From Castor canadensis (lineage: Eukaryota; Chordata; Mammalia; Rodentia; Castoridae), in the NCBI RefSeq assembly GCF_047511655.1, contig NC_133389.1, forward strand, positions 42,566,295 to 42,630,294: a stretch of 64,000 nucleotides of DNA, given 5' to 3'. Of the stretch, positions 10,378 through 23,716 are shown in pieces. The translations under genes were made by a program, and so were the position numbers. The notes under the pieces were generated by a model. The model saw only the letters and a program-made list of their open reading frames with translations. It did not search any database and was not told where the DNA came from. The number at the start of each line of letters is the position of its first letter. The first letter of the stretch is position 1.

Positions 10378-12873
10378 CCACCTATGTGGATTGGGATCTA
10401 AAATAAAAACTGTTACAGAAAAATCAAGTGAAACCCTTTCATAAAGCAAGACCTTACCATTCACATCTGGTTTTGTGTGCTGAGATTTGGAACTGAAACA
10501 CCTTACTCTTCTATATATTGGGACGAGCAGCTGTTATTTGAAGTTAGGAAAAGTGGAAGCAGTAAGAGTAAAAAGCAACAATTCCTAGGATGTTGGAGTT
10601 TATTTTAAACCCTAATTACAGCATATGGGCAGAGCCTCACTAGGAATCTCACAGAAAGTCATTGAGGCATCCCTGAATCCAACTCCAAAAGCGTGTTTTG
10701 CCTTCAGTGGATGGATGACTTTACATTTAATTTCTTTCTGGTCTTGTCAATGAGACTCTACTGCAGAAGCCACACTTGACTGGTCTAGCATACTTCCTGC
10801 TTTCATCACTTGCATCCTGCCCCAGGAGGCCTTTACAAGTTTCATCATGGCATTGGGAGTCTGATCCCAAGTAGCTGTCTCTGACTCTGCTAGTTTGTCC
10901 ACCTGTGTTCCTCATTCTCCCCATGAAATACCATTAATAGGAAACCCAGTGCTTGAGATGATAGGACTGATACATTGCTTGAAAATCCCCTGGAGAAACT
11001 GGGAAAATATATTTCTCTCAGGAATGTGATTCTTGAAAATCCCCATGGAATACAAGTACATTCTAAACCTGAGGGTAGCAGGCCATGAATGTAAAAGCTT
11101 TCTAACAGGAATTAGTACAAAGATTGCAACAAAAGATCTAAAAGACTTTAGTTGCTCTTCTTACAATGCCCATTTTCTTTACCTGATTCTCCCTAGAAAA
11201 AAAGGTGTAAGTTATGGCATGTACTTCCCAGTACTAGCTCATTATGAAATTGATAAATACTGTTATAGCATATTGAGAATGTACATATTTTTGAACTTGA
11301 ATGAAATTGTATGAATCTAGAAAAAAAGGAAAAGAAAGATGTGAAATAATTATAAATGCCCCTGGACAGTGATGATAATACAAATGCCCAGCCAACTAAA
11401 GAACAAAAGAGCTCATAAGACACCTGTCCAAGACATCTGCATTGCCTGATGTTGAGAGACTAAATCACAATTTTCACATAGATCTTCTCTTCAGGTTACC
11501 ATCTTTTACATCACTTTCTCAGAATTATGATGTTTCATGGCTGTCCAGAGAAACAGAGTGAATGGGAGATAGATAGATGATAAATAGATAGATGATAGGT
11601 AGATAGATGAGAGAGAGACAGAGATTTTAGAGATAGAGATATAAAGAGAGATAAATTTATTTGAAAGAATTGGCTCATGTGATTGTAAAGACTAGTATAT
11701 CCAAAATCTGCAGGAGTTGGTTGAGGAGTGTAGCAGGATGGAGACCAGGTAAGAGTTGAAGTCACATCTATACTACCAAGGCAGTTAGCTGGCTGGTGGA
11801 AGGAAATACTTCTTTCTTTAGGGATCTCTGTCTTTCTAGCTCTTAAAGATTTTAAGTGACTGGGTAGGATCTACCCACACTATGAAGGATAATTTGTTTT
11901 AATAAATTAAATGTTAATCTCATCTTTTTTTAAAAAAATGCCTTCGTAACATTTAGAGAGGTATTTGACCAACTATCTGGGTGCTATAGGCCATCCAGCT
12001 AAGTTGACATATAAAATTAACCATCATAGTTATTTAATTTTATTTGCCTCTCTTATTTTCCAAACTTCATGATCACATGTATATAGGGTAGCTACTAGTC
12101 ACACTACAGTTCATTACTGTCATCCCCTAAAACATTTGACTGGACTGCCAGCCATGCCCCAGGCCAAAGGCAAAGATCATAGTCATAAAAAGCATGAACA
12201 ACAGTAGTCACATCTTTGATGCTAAGAAAATATCAAAGGACCAAGAGTAACACTTCAGATTTCAAGAAGTCAACTAGCTGAGGCAGTGAGGAAAAAGTTC
12301 TAGCCATTCATAGAATGACCCAAATTCAAATACCTGGGCCAATCTTATATAAGTAGCTCTTCTGCTGGGAGCCAGCCCACAAAAGAACAGATGGAGGAGG
12401 GGAATCTCTGCAGTGTGACTAAGTAAACAGCTTCCTCCCACTACTAGGAAGGCTCACCAGGTGACCTGTAAAGTTTGGCAAGCCAAACCTAGCTCACCTG
12501 GCTTCCTGTTATGATAAATTTTCTCCAAGCCAGAACAGATCTAGGTGGCCATCATTGACTACTGGCATTGGAGACTGGTCCTAAATAGATAAGTATGTCT
12601 ACTTCATGGGCTGTTAAAGCATTTGACACCCACAAACTCAAGACCAGGTAACTGCCTCTGAAGTTGAAGCCTACAAACACCTGGAAGAATAGATTAATCG
12701 TGCCTGCTATTTTGATTGCATTTACATGTGACATTCATTACTCAGAATTGTGTTTGTTTATTTATGCAATGGCCTTTCTCAAGAAACTAGAAATTAGTCC
12801 CCTTGAAATTTAGAACCCCAGTAGTTGGTCCATGAAAAGTGTTACATAAATGTTTGTTGAAAAAAATGAGAAT
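10378..12873. other. Intergenic sequence, no gene seen
   Basis: Apart from the GATA-type microsatellite, no exon, promoter or known repeat is recognisable. Short open frames here lack family similarity. Confidence 0.5.
11565..11632 (+). repeat. (GATA)n-like microsatellite
   Basis: Imperfect AGATAGATAGATGA and AGATGAGAGAGAGACAGAG units. Confidence 0.85.
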
Positions 12874-12952
12874 GAGAGCAAGTGGATTGGCTCAAGTGGT
12901 AGAGTGCCTTCCTACCAAGCATGAGGTCCTGAGTTCAAACTCCAGTACTGCC
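12872..12952 (+). mobile_element. ID-like SINE
   Basis: GATTGGCTCAAGTGGTAGAG and CCTGAGTTCAAACTCCAGTA form the tRNA-like core. Confidence 0.85.
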
Positions 12953-13600
12953 TAAACAAAAAAGAGAAAAACATGAGAATGAACTGCTGATAGTCAGTGT
13001 CCATCTATGAACTGTCTTCATAACCTTACTTATCTCTGTTAGATACAGAAGTCGAACAGTCAATAAAATCACATATTATTGTCCTACATATTTTCATCTA
13101 GCAAGAACTAGTGTTTCCCACTGGGAAATAATGCAAGGCCTTCCTGTGATCAATTATTATGGGTTTCCTATACATATATCACTGTTTGATGATTTTGCTG
13201 GGTCAAATCACACTTGTGTACAAAATCAAAAATAAGTGCTTCCTGAGTGTCGGCTTATGTTACCCAAGATTAACACAATTCACAAAGTCACTCATGGGAT
13301 TTCCAGTTTCTAGTCCAGTATGTAGGAAGTCACCACTCTGTCCTAGCAACAAATGAAAAGCGGAACAAACAAAAAAACACTAATTCTTCTTAGCTACATA
13401 AGAGAAGTAAGAGTATAGGGCAAGGTGCTGTCCCCCCCACCCTTACCATGTACACACAAATTAGAGAGAGCCACAGATGAACACACAGAATCACAATAGA
13501 GAAGAAACCACAGCAAGTATCCAGGGAAGGAATCCTGAAATGTAATCAACAAATTACTGGAGGATCTGTTTGGACAAGTATGAATGATGAAAACCTCAGA

Positions 13601-13815
13601 AGGGCCATGCATGGTGGTACATGCCTATAGTCCCAGCAAGGGAGGAGTCATAGATAGGGACATCCTGGTCTGAGACCAGCCCCAGGCAAAAAGAAGAACC
13701 TACCCAAAAAATAACAAAAGCAAAAAAGGCTGGGTGTGTAGCTCAAGTGATAGAGAGCCTACCTAGAAAGTACAAGGCATTGAATTCAAACCCCAGTAAC
13801 AACAACAGCAAAAAA
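13601..13815 (+). mobile_element. B1/ID dimeric SINE
   Basis: A B1-like arm (GCATGGTGGTACATGCCTAT), an A-rich linker and an ID-like arm (GGGTGTGTAGCTCAAGTGAT). Confidence 0.85.
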
Positions 13816-14017
13816 AAGAGTAAAGAAATATTTATTTAAAGTGTTCAGAGATAAAATCCCCAACCAAGAATTCTATACTTGCGAAGTTATCATTCAAAAT
13901 CAAAGGAGAAATAAAGGCTTTTTTGGACAAACAAAAATTGACGGAATTTGTTGCCAGTAGATCTGCTTTTCAAAGAACACTATAAGAGGTTCTTTTTTTC
14001 TTTTTCTTATTTTTTTT

Positions 14018-14098
14018 GGGGGGGTACTAAGGATTAAATTCATGGCCTTGTACATGGTAGGCAAGCATTTTACCACTTGAGTCACATTTCCAGCCCTT
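14018..14098 (-). mobile_element. ID-like SINE
   Basis: Reverse ID core: GGCCTTGTACATGGTAGGCA and ACCACTTGAGTCACATTTCC. Confidence 0.8.
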
Positions 14099-14123
14099 TT
14101 GTTTTGTATTTCTTTCTTTTTTT

Positions 14124-14392
14124 TTTTCAATACTAGGGTTTGAACTCAGGGCCTATACCTTAAGCCACTCTGCCAGCCCTATTTTTGTGAAGTGTTTTTT
14201 CAAGATAGGGTCTCACAAATTATTTCCCCGGGATGGCCTTGAACCACGATCCTCCTGATCTCTGCCTCCTGAGTACCTAGGATTATAGGGTGAGCAACTG
14301 GCACCTGGCTTGTATTTCATTTTTGATGTAGGTATTCCTGCCTCCACTTCCTGAGTAGCTGAGATTGCAAGCATTCACAACCATACTCAACT
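14124..14392 (-). mobile_element. Dimeric SINE plus an extra B1 fragment
   Basis: Reverse ID arm (GGGTTTGAACTCAGGGCCTA) and B1-like arm (CCTCCTGATCTCTGCCTCCT) to about 14311, then a second partial B1 arm (CTTCCTGAGTAGCTGAGATT). Confidence 0.8.
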
Positions 14393-14697
14393 ACAAGAAG
14401 TTCTGTAGAGAGAGAAGGTGATATTGGTCAGAAACTTGGATCTACATAAAGAAAAGAACAGCCCAGGACAACAATAAAAGAGAAAAAAAAAATAAAACTT
14501 ACAGTGATAGAGAAAAAAAAAGAGGAAAGAACAGGACCAGAAAAGAAATATTCTCAATTGATCTTATAGATAACTGTTTGCTAAAAGTAATAGCAGTAAT
14601 TATTTATTTTATTATGAGTGCTTATAGATGCTTATGTATGTTTATATATAAGTGAAATGAATGATAGCAATGATATAAGGACTGTAATTATTTTGTT

Positions 14698-14789
14698 AAG
14701 GCTGAGGGCTTAGCTCAGTGGTAGAACCCTTACCTAGCATACACTAGGCCCCAAGTTCAATACCTGGCACCAAAAAAAAAAAAAAAAAG
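14698..14789 (+). mobile_element. ID SINE
   Basis: GGGCTTAGCTCAGTGGTAGA through CAATACCTGGCACC and a 16-base A tail. Confidence 0.88.
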
Positions 14790-14868
14790 GGATTATTTTG
14801 CCATTATAAGGTATTCACACCACCTGTGATGCAATAGAACATTATTTAAAAGTGGACTTGGGGGCTGG

Positions 14869-14947
14869 AGAAATAGCTCAATGGTAGAGTGCTTGTCTAG
14901 CATGCCTGAGGCCCTGGATTCAATCCTCAGGTCTACCCAAAAAAAAG
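14869..14947 (+). mobile_element. ID SINE
   Basis: GGCTGGAGAAATAGCTCAAT through GGCCCTGGATTCAATCC and an A tail. Confidence 0.85.
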
Positions 14948-15109
14948 TTAAAATATTTTTAAAATAATAATTTATTCAGCCTTAACTTCAAACCCCATTA
15001 CTAACCCCCCAAAAAAAGAAAATGAAGTAGACTTGAATTCATTATAATTGTACATTTCAAACTCTAGGACAACCACTTAAAAAAAAAAAGGTAAAAAACC
15101 AGCACAATG

Positions 15110-17862
15110 AATATGCTTTAAAAAGAGATTGTCAGAGATTGAATCAAAAAATTAGACACCTGTGTTGTCTACGAGAAACCCACTTTAATTGTAAAGACAC
15201 ATATATGTCAAAAGCAAAGGGATGGCAAAAGATATACCATGCTAACACTAACCAGAAGAAAGCAGGAGTAGCTTCTTAATTTCAGAGAGTGTAGACTTTG
15301 GAGCAAGGAAAGTTATCAGCAACAAAGAGGGACATTGCACAATAATAAGGGGTCAAGTCTCCAAAAACACAACGACCATAGATGTATTGCACCTAACAAC
15401 AGAGCATCAAAATACCTAAAGCAAAACCTGATGAGACTGCAAGGAAAACATGCGTCCGCTATTGTAGCTATAAGCTTCAATGGCCTTCTATCAGCTATGG
15501 ACAAATCCAGCAGGTAGAAAATCAGTGAGGATATAAATTGAGCTCTACTTCACCATCAACCAACTGGATATATTGGACAGCTGAAGGCTACTCATTCAAC
15601 AATAGCAGAATATGCACTCTTCTCAAGCTCACATGGATTATCTACCAAGATAGGCTGCATTCTGGGCCGTAAAACATATTTTCATATATATAAAGGGACT
15701 GATAACATGCCATGGCTGCTCTCAGGCCACAGGAGAATTAAACTAGAAATCAGTAACAGGAATTCCCAAATACTTGGAGATTCAAAAAAAAAAAACATAC
15801 TTCTAAATAACACATGGATCAAAGAAGCAATCTCCAGAGAAATTCAAAAACATTTTGATCTAAATAAAAATAAAAACAATTGGTCAAAGTTTGGAGGCAC
15901 TGTGAACGCAGTGCTTAGAGGGAAATTTATAGCATTGAATGCACATGTTAAAAAAGAAAGTTCTGGAATCAGTCGTCTAAGCTTCCGTTTTAGGAAACTA
16001 GACAAAGAAGAGGAATTTAAATCCAAAGTAAACAGAAAAAAAGAAATAACACAAATTAGAGCAGAAATCAGTACAATTGAAAACATGAACTCAATAAAGT
16101 GAAAGGAAAAAAAGCCAGCTCTTTGAAAAGATGAATAAAAAAATAATAAGCCTCTAGCCAGACCGAAGAAAAGAAAGAGGACACAAATTATTGATATCAG
16201 AAATGAAAGAGGGGACATCACTATAGATCCCATGGATATTAAAAGAATAATCCATGGGGAACAACTCTATCACATACATCTCTGTAGGATAACCTGGCTG
16301 AAATGCACCAATTCCTTGAAAGACACAATCTGCCAAAACTCACACAAGCAGAAATAGACAATCTGAGTAGGACTACATCTACTAATGAAATTGAATTAAT
16401 CAATAATTCAATAATAACTTTCCAAAATAGAAAACGTCTGGCCCAGATTGGTTTGCTAGTAAATGCTACCAAATATTTAAAGAAGAAATTAAATCATTCT
16501 CTATAATCTCTTTCAGAAGATAGAAGCAGAGGGAATACTTCCTAATTTATTTTATAAGGCCAGCATTACTCAAATACCAAAATCAGATAAAAGCATTATA
16601 AGAAAATACAACATCTCATAAAGATAGATGCTAAAATCCCCAAGAAAATGTTAACAAATCAAATCCAACTATATATAAAGGAATTAGGAACCACAACCAA
16701 GTGAATATCCAAGATATTCAAGGCTAATTCAACATTCAAAACAAAACTTGTAAAAAAAAAATTCTCAAAACTTAACAATGAGAAAATAAACAAGTAAAAA
16801 AAGGGTCAAAGACATTAACAGAGACCTCATCAAAGAAGACATAGAGGAGGTGTGGCTCAAGTGCTGAGTGACTGCTTTGCAAGTGTAAAGTCCTGAGTTC
16901 AAACTCCAGTCCCACCAAAAACATTTTAAAAAGAAGATATAGGGTGACAAAAAGTATATGAAAAGATGCTTTATATCATATGTCATTCAGGAAATGCAAA
17001 TTAAAAGAATGATTAGATACCACTACACCCCTTTCAGAACACTGACAGGACCAAATGCTGATGGGGATATAACGATAGGAATTCCCATTCACTGTGGGGG
17101 GAAATTCAAAAACGGTACAGCCACTTTGGAAGACAGTTTGGCAGTTTCTTACACAATAAATATACCTTTCCCATTTAAACCAGAAATCATGTTCTTTGGT
17201 GTATTTACCTAAAGGAGTTATAAACCTACGGCCCCACAAAAACATGTGCATGGATGTTTATAACAACTTTATACATAATTGACAAAACTTGGAAGTGACT
17301 GAGATGTTTTTCAGTAGATGAATGGATAAATAAACATGGACCTCTAGACAACAGAACATTATTCTGTGCTGAAAATGAATGAGCTGTTATACCATGAAAG
17401 CAGTGAAGGGACCATCAACACATATTACCAAATGAAAGAAGCCAATCTACAAAGACTACAGCCTACAACTATGATCCCAACATACAACAGTCTGGAGAAA
17501 GCAAAGCTGTGAGGATGGTGAAAACATCACTGCTTGCCAAGGGTGAGGGTAGAAGAAAGGACTAGGCAGAGCACAGAGAGTTTTTAGGACAGTGAAACTC
17601 TTCTGTACATTGCAGTGGTGGATATGAGTCATCAGACATCTGTCAAAACCTGTAAGATTTACAACACCAAGAATGTAAGCTATGCACTCTGGGTGACAAA
17701 GACATGTCAACAGAGGTTCATCAGTTACGAAAAATTTACCATTCCCATGGGGGATGCTGTTGGGATTGTTACACACGTGAGGGGACAGGGAGAATATGAG
17801 AAATCTCTGTACTATTTACTCAGCATCACTGTGAATCTGAAAATAAAGTCTTAACAAAAAAT
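15110..17862 (+). mobile_element. Decayed L1M element, ORF2 and 3' end
   Basis: Broken ORF2 pieces are visible in order. AVLRGKFIALNAHVKKE lies near 15910-15960, an EITQIRAEIS-like segment near 16045-16080, and the 3' part near 16980-17350. The tail is AAAATAAAGTC near 17840. Many stops and frameshifts make it inactive. One ID SINE is inserted at 16844-16922. The open frame at 15707-16102 is a remnant of the reverse transcriptase ORF. Confidence 0.82.
16844..16922 (+). mobile_element. ID-like SINE inside the L1M
   Basis: GAGGTGTGGCTCAAGTGCTG and CCTGAGTTCAAACTCCAGTC. Confidence 0.85.
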
Positions 17863-18687
17863 GAATTTAAAAAAATCAATATTTTACTGAAACCACCAAA
17901 GTTGAGCATAGCAGTGGGTTTTGGGGACAGCTAAAGTAATATGGTTATAAGTTCCTTACACAGGATCACAAAACTTCAATTAATCAATCTAACAACTAGC
18001 CAGTGGTGTCTTTTATGTGCCCGCCATGGAGCATCATCCTGCTTCTTTTCTACTGTCATTGATTTTTTGTTTTGTTTTACAAAACACACCTTCTGAGGGA
18101 AGTCACCTAGACCTACTAGGATGACAAATAGGTTCCAAAGTATGTGTAAATGTCATTTACATTACCTGCAGTGCAACAACAGGAAGAGAGCAAAAAGTAA
18201 ACAGGTCACATACATCTTACAAGAGTAGATGAACCTGACTCCGCTGCCATGCGCTCCTGGGCTGAAGGAAGATCATTGCCTTGTTACAGCAGTTCTGTAG
18301 CTGGCAGGAGGGAATGTGCTGGATGAAAGCAAAGGAAATTTGAAAGACACATCGTCTTTCTTCCCACTCTTCTCTGGGCTCCAGCTTTGAACTGACAGTA
18401 ACAGTCACCCTGGGCCACTTTTTAACCACAAATATTATTGGGAAGGAAAAGATTGATTGTGCAATTCATTTCACTATAGTCTACGTGAATTAAAAACTCT
18501 CCTAAATCTTCTGCTAGCTGTGTTTGTTTCCTGTCTTTTCCTGTTCACAATACATTCCTCTGCCATTGCCAAAAGCTTAGAGCAGCCAGTCCCCAAACGA
18601 TTTTGTCCTGAGATCCTTTCTCATTCTGAAAAATAATTGAGAACTCTAAAGAAATTTTCTCTTGAGTTAAGCTTTTATTTCATTTAT
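17863..18687. other. Intergenic sequence, no feature seen
   Basis: Neither repeats nor plausible exons are recognised here. Confidence 0.4.
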
Positions 18688-18913
18688 ATTTTTGGGGGGT
18701 GGGGGGTGGGACTAGGGTTAGAACTCAAAGCTTCCTGTGCTCACATAGCAGGTGCTCTACCATTTGAGTCATCCTTCCAGTCCATTTTTTTCTGGTTATT
18801 TTAGAGATGGGGTCTCAAGAACTATTTGCCCAGGCTGGCCTCTAACCACAATCCTCCCAATCTCAGCCTCCCAAGTAGCTAGGATTACAGGGATGAGCCA
18901 CTAGCAGCCAGCA
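18688..18913 (-). mobile_element. Dimeric SINE
   Basis: Reverse ID arm (GCAGGTGCTCTACCATTTGA) and B1-like arm (TCCTCCCAATCTCAGCCTCC). Confidence 0.88.
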
Positions 18914-19587
18914 GTAGAATTTTTATTGCCAACTTACAATCAATATCAAACTCCTTAGAAATTAAAACAAAAAATTTAAATATGTACTAATATATTAAAA
19001 ATAACAATTATAAAAAAATACCATGATGTTAACACAAATAATAGTTTTAATTAAGTACATATTCAAAAATAAAAATAAGAAGAAGAATGACACTGCTTTA
19101 CATTTTATCAAATCTCTTAATGTCTGGCCTTAATAGAAGACAGGTAGATTCCCACATTAGCTTCTGCATTCAATCATTGCATATTTTCATGTCCAGAGAC
19201 TATGAAGAAAATATGGCCTCAAAGAGAAATGTAGCTGAAAAGAGGTGAATATATTTTAATAGCCTTTTAGATAATTATGACTGTTTTACTTGAGTACTAC
19301 ATCCAAATTTACTATATTCTGTTACATTCAAATTCATTGATCTATCTTGTATATTTGAATGGATCCTTTATCCAGATGTGATTTCATGACATCATTCCTT
19401 TGTCTTTTAGAAAATCCAGACCCACTGAATTATGCAGCTTGTTCTAAATGTCATCACATTTAATTATACCTTATCCAGATAAGGTATAATTATCTAATAT
19501 CCTCACCAACCTCATCAGAAAAGTTTATAAGTATTTGGGAAACTGTCAAGCTCACAGTGGCAGATACAAGTTTTCTAAAATTTAACT
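18914..19587. other. AT-rich intergenic sequence
   Basis: Nothing gene-like is seen. It contains the perfect inverted repeat at 19461-19492. Confidence 0.4.
19461..19492. repeat. Perfect 15-base inverted repeat with 2-base spacer
   Basis: TAATTATACCTTATC, then CA, then GATAAGGTATAATTA. The arms are exactly complementary. Confidence 0.9.
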
Positions 19588-19674
19588 TTTTTTTTGGCAG
19601 CACTGGGGTTCAAACTCAGGGCCTCATGCTTGCTAGGCAGGTACTCTAGCACTGAAGCCACTCCACCAGCCCTA
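19588..19674 (-). mobile_element. ID-like SINE
   Basis: GGGGTTCAAACTCAGGGCCT and TGCTTGCTAGGCAGGTACTC in reverse orientation after a T run. Confidence 0.88.
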
Positions 19675-19823
19675 AAATTTATCTTTTAAAGGCAAAAGCA
19701 TTTCATTTATCCGTAAAGACTTGATCTCGTAGGTAGAATATGCAAGGTATATGCACATAGTCAAGCAAGAAAATACTTGTGCATAGTCTATAACTGGCTC
19801 TCAAAAATTAATTTAAAAGGGAA

Positions 19824-19946
19824 TCTGGGCATGGTGGTACACACATGTAATCCCAGTACTCATGAGGCTGAGACAAGAGGATCATGAGTTCAAGGCCAGC
19901 CTGGGCTACATACTGAGACTATCTCAAAAAAAAAGAGAAAAAGAGA
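19824..19946 (+). mobile_element. B1-like SINE
   Basis: GGGCATGGTGGTACACACAT to the A-rich tail, including CAAGGCCAGCCTGGGCTACA. Confidence 0.9.
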
Positions 19947-20996
19947 AGACAGACCCATCCAAGTAGAGTACCACACAGAGCCTATTTTTGACAAGGTTTA
20001 CCGGGTCACCTCATGGCCTGATGGAGCCATGAGGGAGGAAGGTTACCCCACAACACTCTGTCCCCGTGGATGAGAAAGCAGGTCACGGTGATGTGTCTTG
20101 GGCAGTAGATTTTCAGATCCCCTCCATGATGGTGAGAAGTTGGTACCTCTACAAGTTCCCTGTGAGAAGCATAGCATCCATGACAACACTCAGCAGCTCT
20201 GTGACAGGTCTTCTGCTTTGACAGCTGCTGCTGTGGGTACAGTGCCCTCGAGTTGTTGACTTGGCTCTGAGTGGCCAGAAAGGCAAGAAGCATGGAATAG
20301 GTGAGATGTCATTCATTGCAGGCTTGGTAAGAATAAAAGGGAAAGAAAAACATTTGTTTCCAAGTTGATGTGTCCCAACTGAAGCCACTGGTAGGTGTTT
20401 CCATGGAGTCTGCTACCCAGATAAGCATTGTGAAGTGTTAGGCCAGGTCCCAGAACACGAGTGAACAGATCCCACACGACACTGAAGATCAGACCATCAT
20501 TTTTTTTTAAATGACAAAACAGAAAATATAGCTGCTGCTCCATCTTCGTTTGAAAAAGGAGAGAGGAAAAAGAATGATAATGAGCAAACATAGAAATCAT
20601 GACCACAGTTACATGTTGGATGGGACATTTTACTATTAGTATTACATGTTTCAAGTCTCAAAGCCTGCAGTCAACCAGGACTTGTATATTTCACAAATTG
20701 GCCTGAAAACAAGTCCTGTGTAGTCAAATGACTTGGTTTGTTTTAATCATCCTAGAAGCTCTGAAGCTGACTTTTACCATAGATGTAGCTATTTCTTAGC
20801 ATGAGGTTACGAACATGGGGAGACTTTGGAGGGAAGATAAGTTACACGCTGTACACATTCAGACCTTTACAACATGGTCTTTATTAAATGTATGGTTACA
20901 TGTTTCGCTGCATGGATGGGAAGGTGGGTTAGTGGGTGGTTTGGTGTGAAATGTGAATGAAAGATGAAATAAATTATACAGTATAATGAAAAGCTT
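19947..20996. other. Intergenic sequence of unknown nature
   Basis: Somewhat higher GC from 19990 to 20300, with overlapping open frames under 115 codons on the minus strand. None resembles a known protein, and no splice or poly(A) context supports a gene. Confidence 0.4.
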
Positions 20997-21078
20997 CAGG
21001 GCTAAAGACATAGCTTCATGGTAGACCATTTGCCTAGCATGCAAGAGGTTCTGGGTTTGATCCCCAGAAGTTGGGAAA
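20997..21078 (+). mobile_element. ID SINE
   Basis: AGACATAGCTTCATGGTAGA and GGGTTTGATCCCCAG. Confidence 0.8.
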
Positions 21079-22913
21079 AAAAGCTTATAAGTTAGTGTAC
21101 CTGGAGAGCCATTTGGAGAACACAATTCAGAGTCATAGCTTTGGCTTGGAAGAGGAGGTTGGAAATCACTGCAGATATGGCAAATACTATTCACCAGTGA
21201 AAGACACTTTCTCTTTAGTTTCTGGGGGCTGAGAGATCCAAAGACTCAGCTTCAGGATCTGTTTCTCAGGCTTGAGAGTTATTTGGTGTCTGAAATTCTC
21301 TCACCAAAATAATTCATGTTGGTAGAGGCATCTCTTACTGCCTGTTGATCTTAACTCAGGCTCCACAGTCATAGAAAGAATTTGCAGCTTCTGTGAATCA
21401 GATAGGAGTTATAATTATATCCTAATTTTATCAGCCTGTCCTTAAAATATACCATTTTTCTTCACTGTGAAAAGAGGCAACAAGTTATAGTAGTAATACA
21501 AGTTCCTTTTTATCAATAGAAATGACAAATATTTTTATATAGCTCACACTAAGGACTGATATCAAAATATTGCATATACTCATTGCTGTTTGGAAATTAT
21601 GGTAGTCTTATTAGGCCTGCAGCTAGATCTTGCCATTTACTACATTAATAGAGAAACACATGTATTACATCAAAAATTTATTCTTTTTGCCAATGGTATT
21701 TCTGTATCATTGGTTTCCTCTGTATTTTATTTTGTACATTGAAAACATTGTTCTGAGAAGGGATTAGAATAATGATCTTCATCAGACTAACAAAGAAGGT
21801 CAGAGACCAAAAACATTAGGGTGAGAGCTGCCTCTTTCCATTGTAGCCATCATCCCTGGGTGGGCACTGCACTGAATTCTCATGAAAGCTTAGGCAGTCT
21901 TTTCCTGACAGTTCCTGGAAGCAGCCAAACCATCAAGTTGGAGGACTGTCAGCAAGCTGCTTTAGCCATTAGACACCATAGAAACGGGGCCCAGGGCCAA
22001 TAAGCGTGAACAATGCTGTCTACACAAATGCTTGAGACAGACCTAAGGGGAAAAATTACTCGCTCTCAACTAAAAATAAAGCAACGGATGTGAAATCAAT
22101 AAATGTCTAATTAAACATTCTGCCAAATATCATATGTCAAACTCATCTGCTATCAAATTTAATATTCACAAATATTTTTGCATTTGAAAAAATTACAGAT
22201 CAGATTTTTGTCACTTGGCAAATCTCAAGTGAACGTGATTATGAAGAAAGGCAATAAAAGATTAAAAGTTACTCATGGCCTTGAGTTTTCCAAAGCAAAA
22301 CATGTCCAGGATTTTAGGGGGGGGGCTATATTTAGGTAGTGTGGAATTCAGTACATTTTAGTGTGTTTGAAAGGCTGTGGGGTGGGGCTGCAAACTAAGA
22401 GCGGGGCGCCGATTCTTCAAACCACACTGAAGGAAGCTTTAACTTGTCCTCTTGGCTCCCACAAGGAGCACAACCTTGGGATTACTTAGGCCTTCAGAAG
22501 ATTGACGTCCCTTTCTTGTCCCTCTCGTGGACTTCCCAAACCATCCCCTCTGAACCCCTCCTGAAAGATAAAGGGTTCCCAATGTCAGCATCCTCGAAAG
22601 TTTTGCAAACTGAGCCACTTCAGGTTTTGCTGGGAGGTTAGCTAGGATCCCTCTGGCCAGATCTCTGAGGCCCTGATGAGGGACCCCTGGCCCTCTCTTG
22701 GCTTGTTTTCTCTCCATCAGAAATGTGTGTCTGACTTTCTGAAAGACCTCCAGAGAAACAAACCTTTGTCCCCTGAGTAGTGAGGCATTACACTGAGTGG
22801 AGAAACTGCCATGGCTGTTCTGCCTCCACTTGCTTGCTCCCAGTTGCTAGCTCCTCTGCTTTCTTCTTTCTGACCTTATAATTAGAAGAAAACAATGCTT
22901 TCTCTTTTTCTAC
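21079..22913. other. Intergenic sequence, mostly non-repetitive
   Basis: No SINE or L1 is seen over about 1.8 kb. The part 22030-22320 is AT-rich with TAATTA-type motifs, and 22380-22730 is richer in GC. No exon is supported. The low repeat density could point to constraint, which is only inference. Confidence 0.4.
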
Positions 22914-23101
22914 TGGGCACCCCTGGGACACCCTGGCCCTTGTGCATGCTAGGCAAGTGCTCTACTACTTGAGCCACACCCCCAGCCCATTTTGTTTTAG
23001 TTTGTTTCTCAGATAGAGCCTTGAACTTTTGCCTGGGCCACCCTCCTTATGTATGCTTCCCAGGTCACTGGGATTACAGGCATGGGCTGCCACACCCAGC
23101 T
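22914..23101 (-). mobile_element. Dimeric SINE
   Basis: Reverse ID arm (GCTAGGCAAGTGCTCTACTA) and truncated B1-like arm (CACTGGGATTACAGGCATGG). Confidence 0.85.
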
Positions 23102-23267
23102 ACAAAATAACTTTCTAAAGTCACTTGTGATAATAATTATAGTCATTTATAATTATAGCTTAATCAACAAAATTGGAGGAGGAGAAACATGGAAAAAATA
23201 GAGCTCATCTGGAAAAAGGAACATCTGAAAATCATCAAGAAATTTTTGAAAAAGAATTGACAGAAGA

Positions 23268-23494
23268 TAGCTATCTTTACCTCAACCAGCAAAACCCCTT
23301 GTTCCTTCCTATTATTGCTTATACTCTCTCTACAACAAAATTAGAGATAAGGGCAAAATAGTTTCTGCTGGGTATTGAGGGGGGGAGCGGGAGGGGGTGG
23401 AGTGGGTGGTAAGGGAGGGGGTGGGGGCAGGGGGGAGAAATAAACCAAGCCTTGTATGCACATATGAATAATAAAAGAAAAATGAAAAAAAAAA
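23268..23494 (+). mobile_element. Young L1, severely 5'-truncated
   Basis: Only about 225 bases of 3' UTR and tail. A target-site duplication with AAAAGAATTGACAGAAGA flanks it near 23249-23267 and 23495-23513. Confidence 0.92.
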
Positions 23495-23716
23495 AAAAAG
23501 AATTGACAGAAGAAAAGTGGAGGTCAGTGGCTATGTAGGAATGGGGTGGAGAAGCTTGTCTTTCTTATATATAATATATTAAAACTCGTTTCAAATTTAT
23601 AATAAAAACAGTTATAACATGAGAATAGGCAGATTAATAAAGTAAATAAATCCCCAAACCAGAACCAAACATAAGAATCTACTGTATGATAAAGATGACA
23701 TCTAAAACTAGTGGAT

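Noticed and set aside
14698-14789. tRNA-like sequences, here and at many other ID copies
   Set aside because: They have A-box-like cores but also A tails and the ID consensus, and no complete cloverleaf was evident. They are SINEs, not tRNA genes.
15707-16102. A 131-codon open frame that might be a gene
   Set aside because: The translation is an L1 ORF2 remnant (AVLRGKFIALNAH) flanked by more broken L1 sequence.
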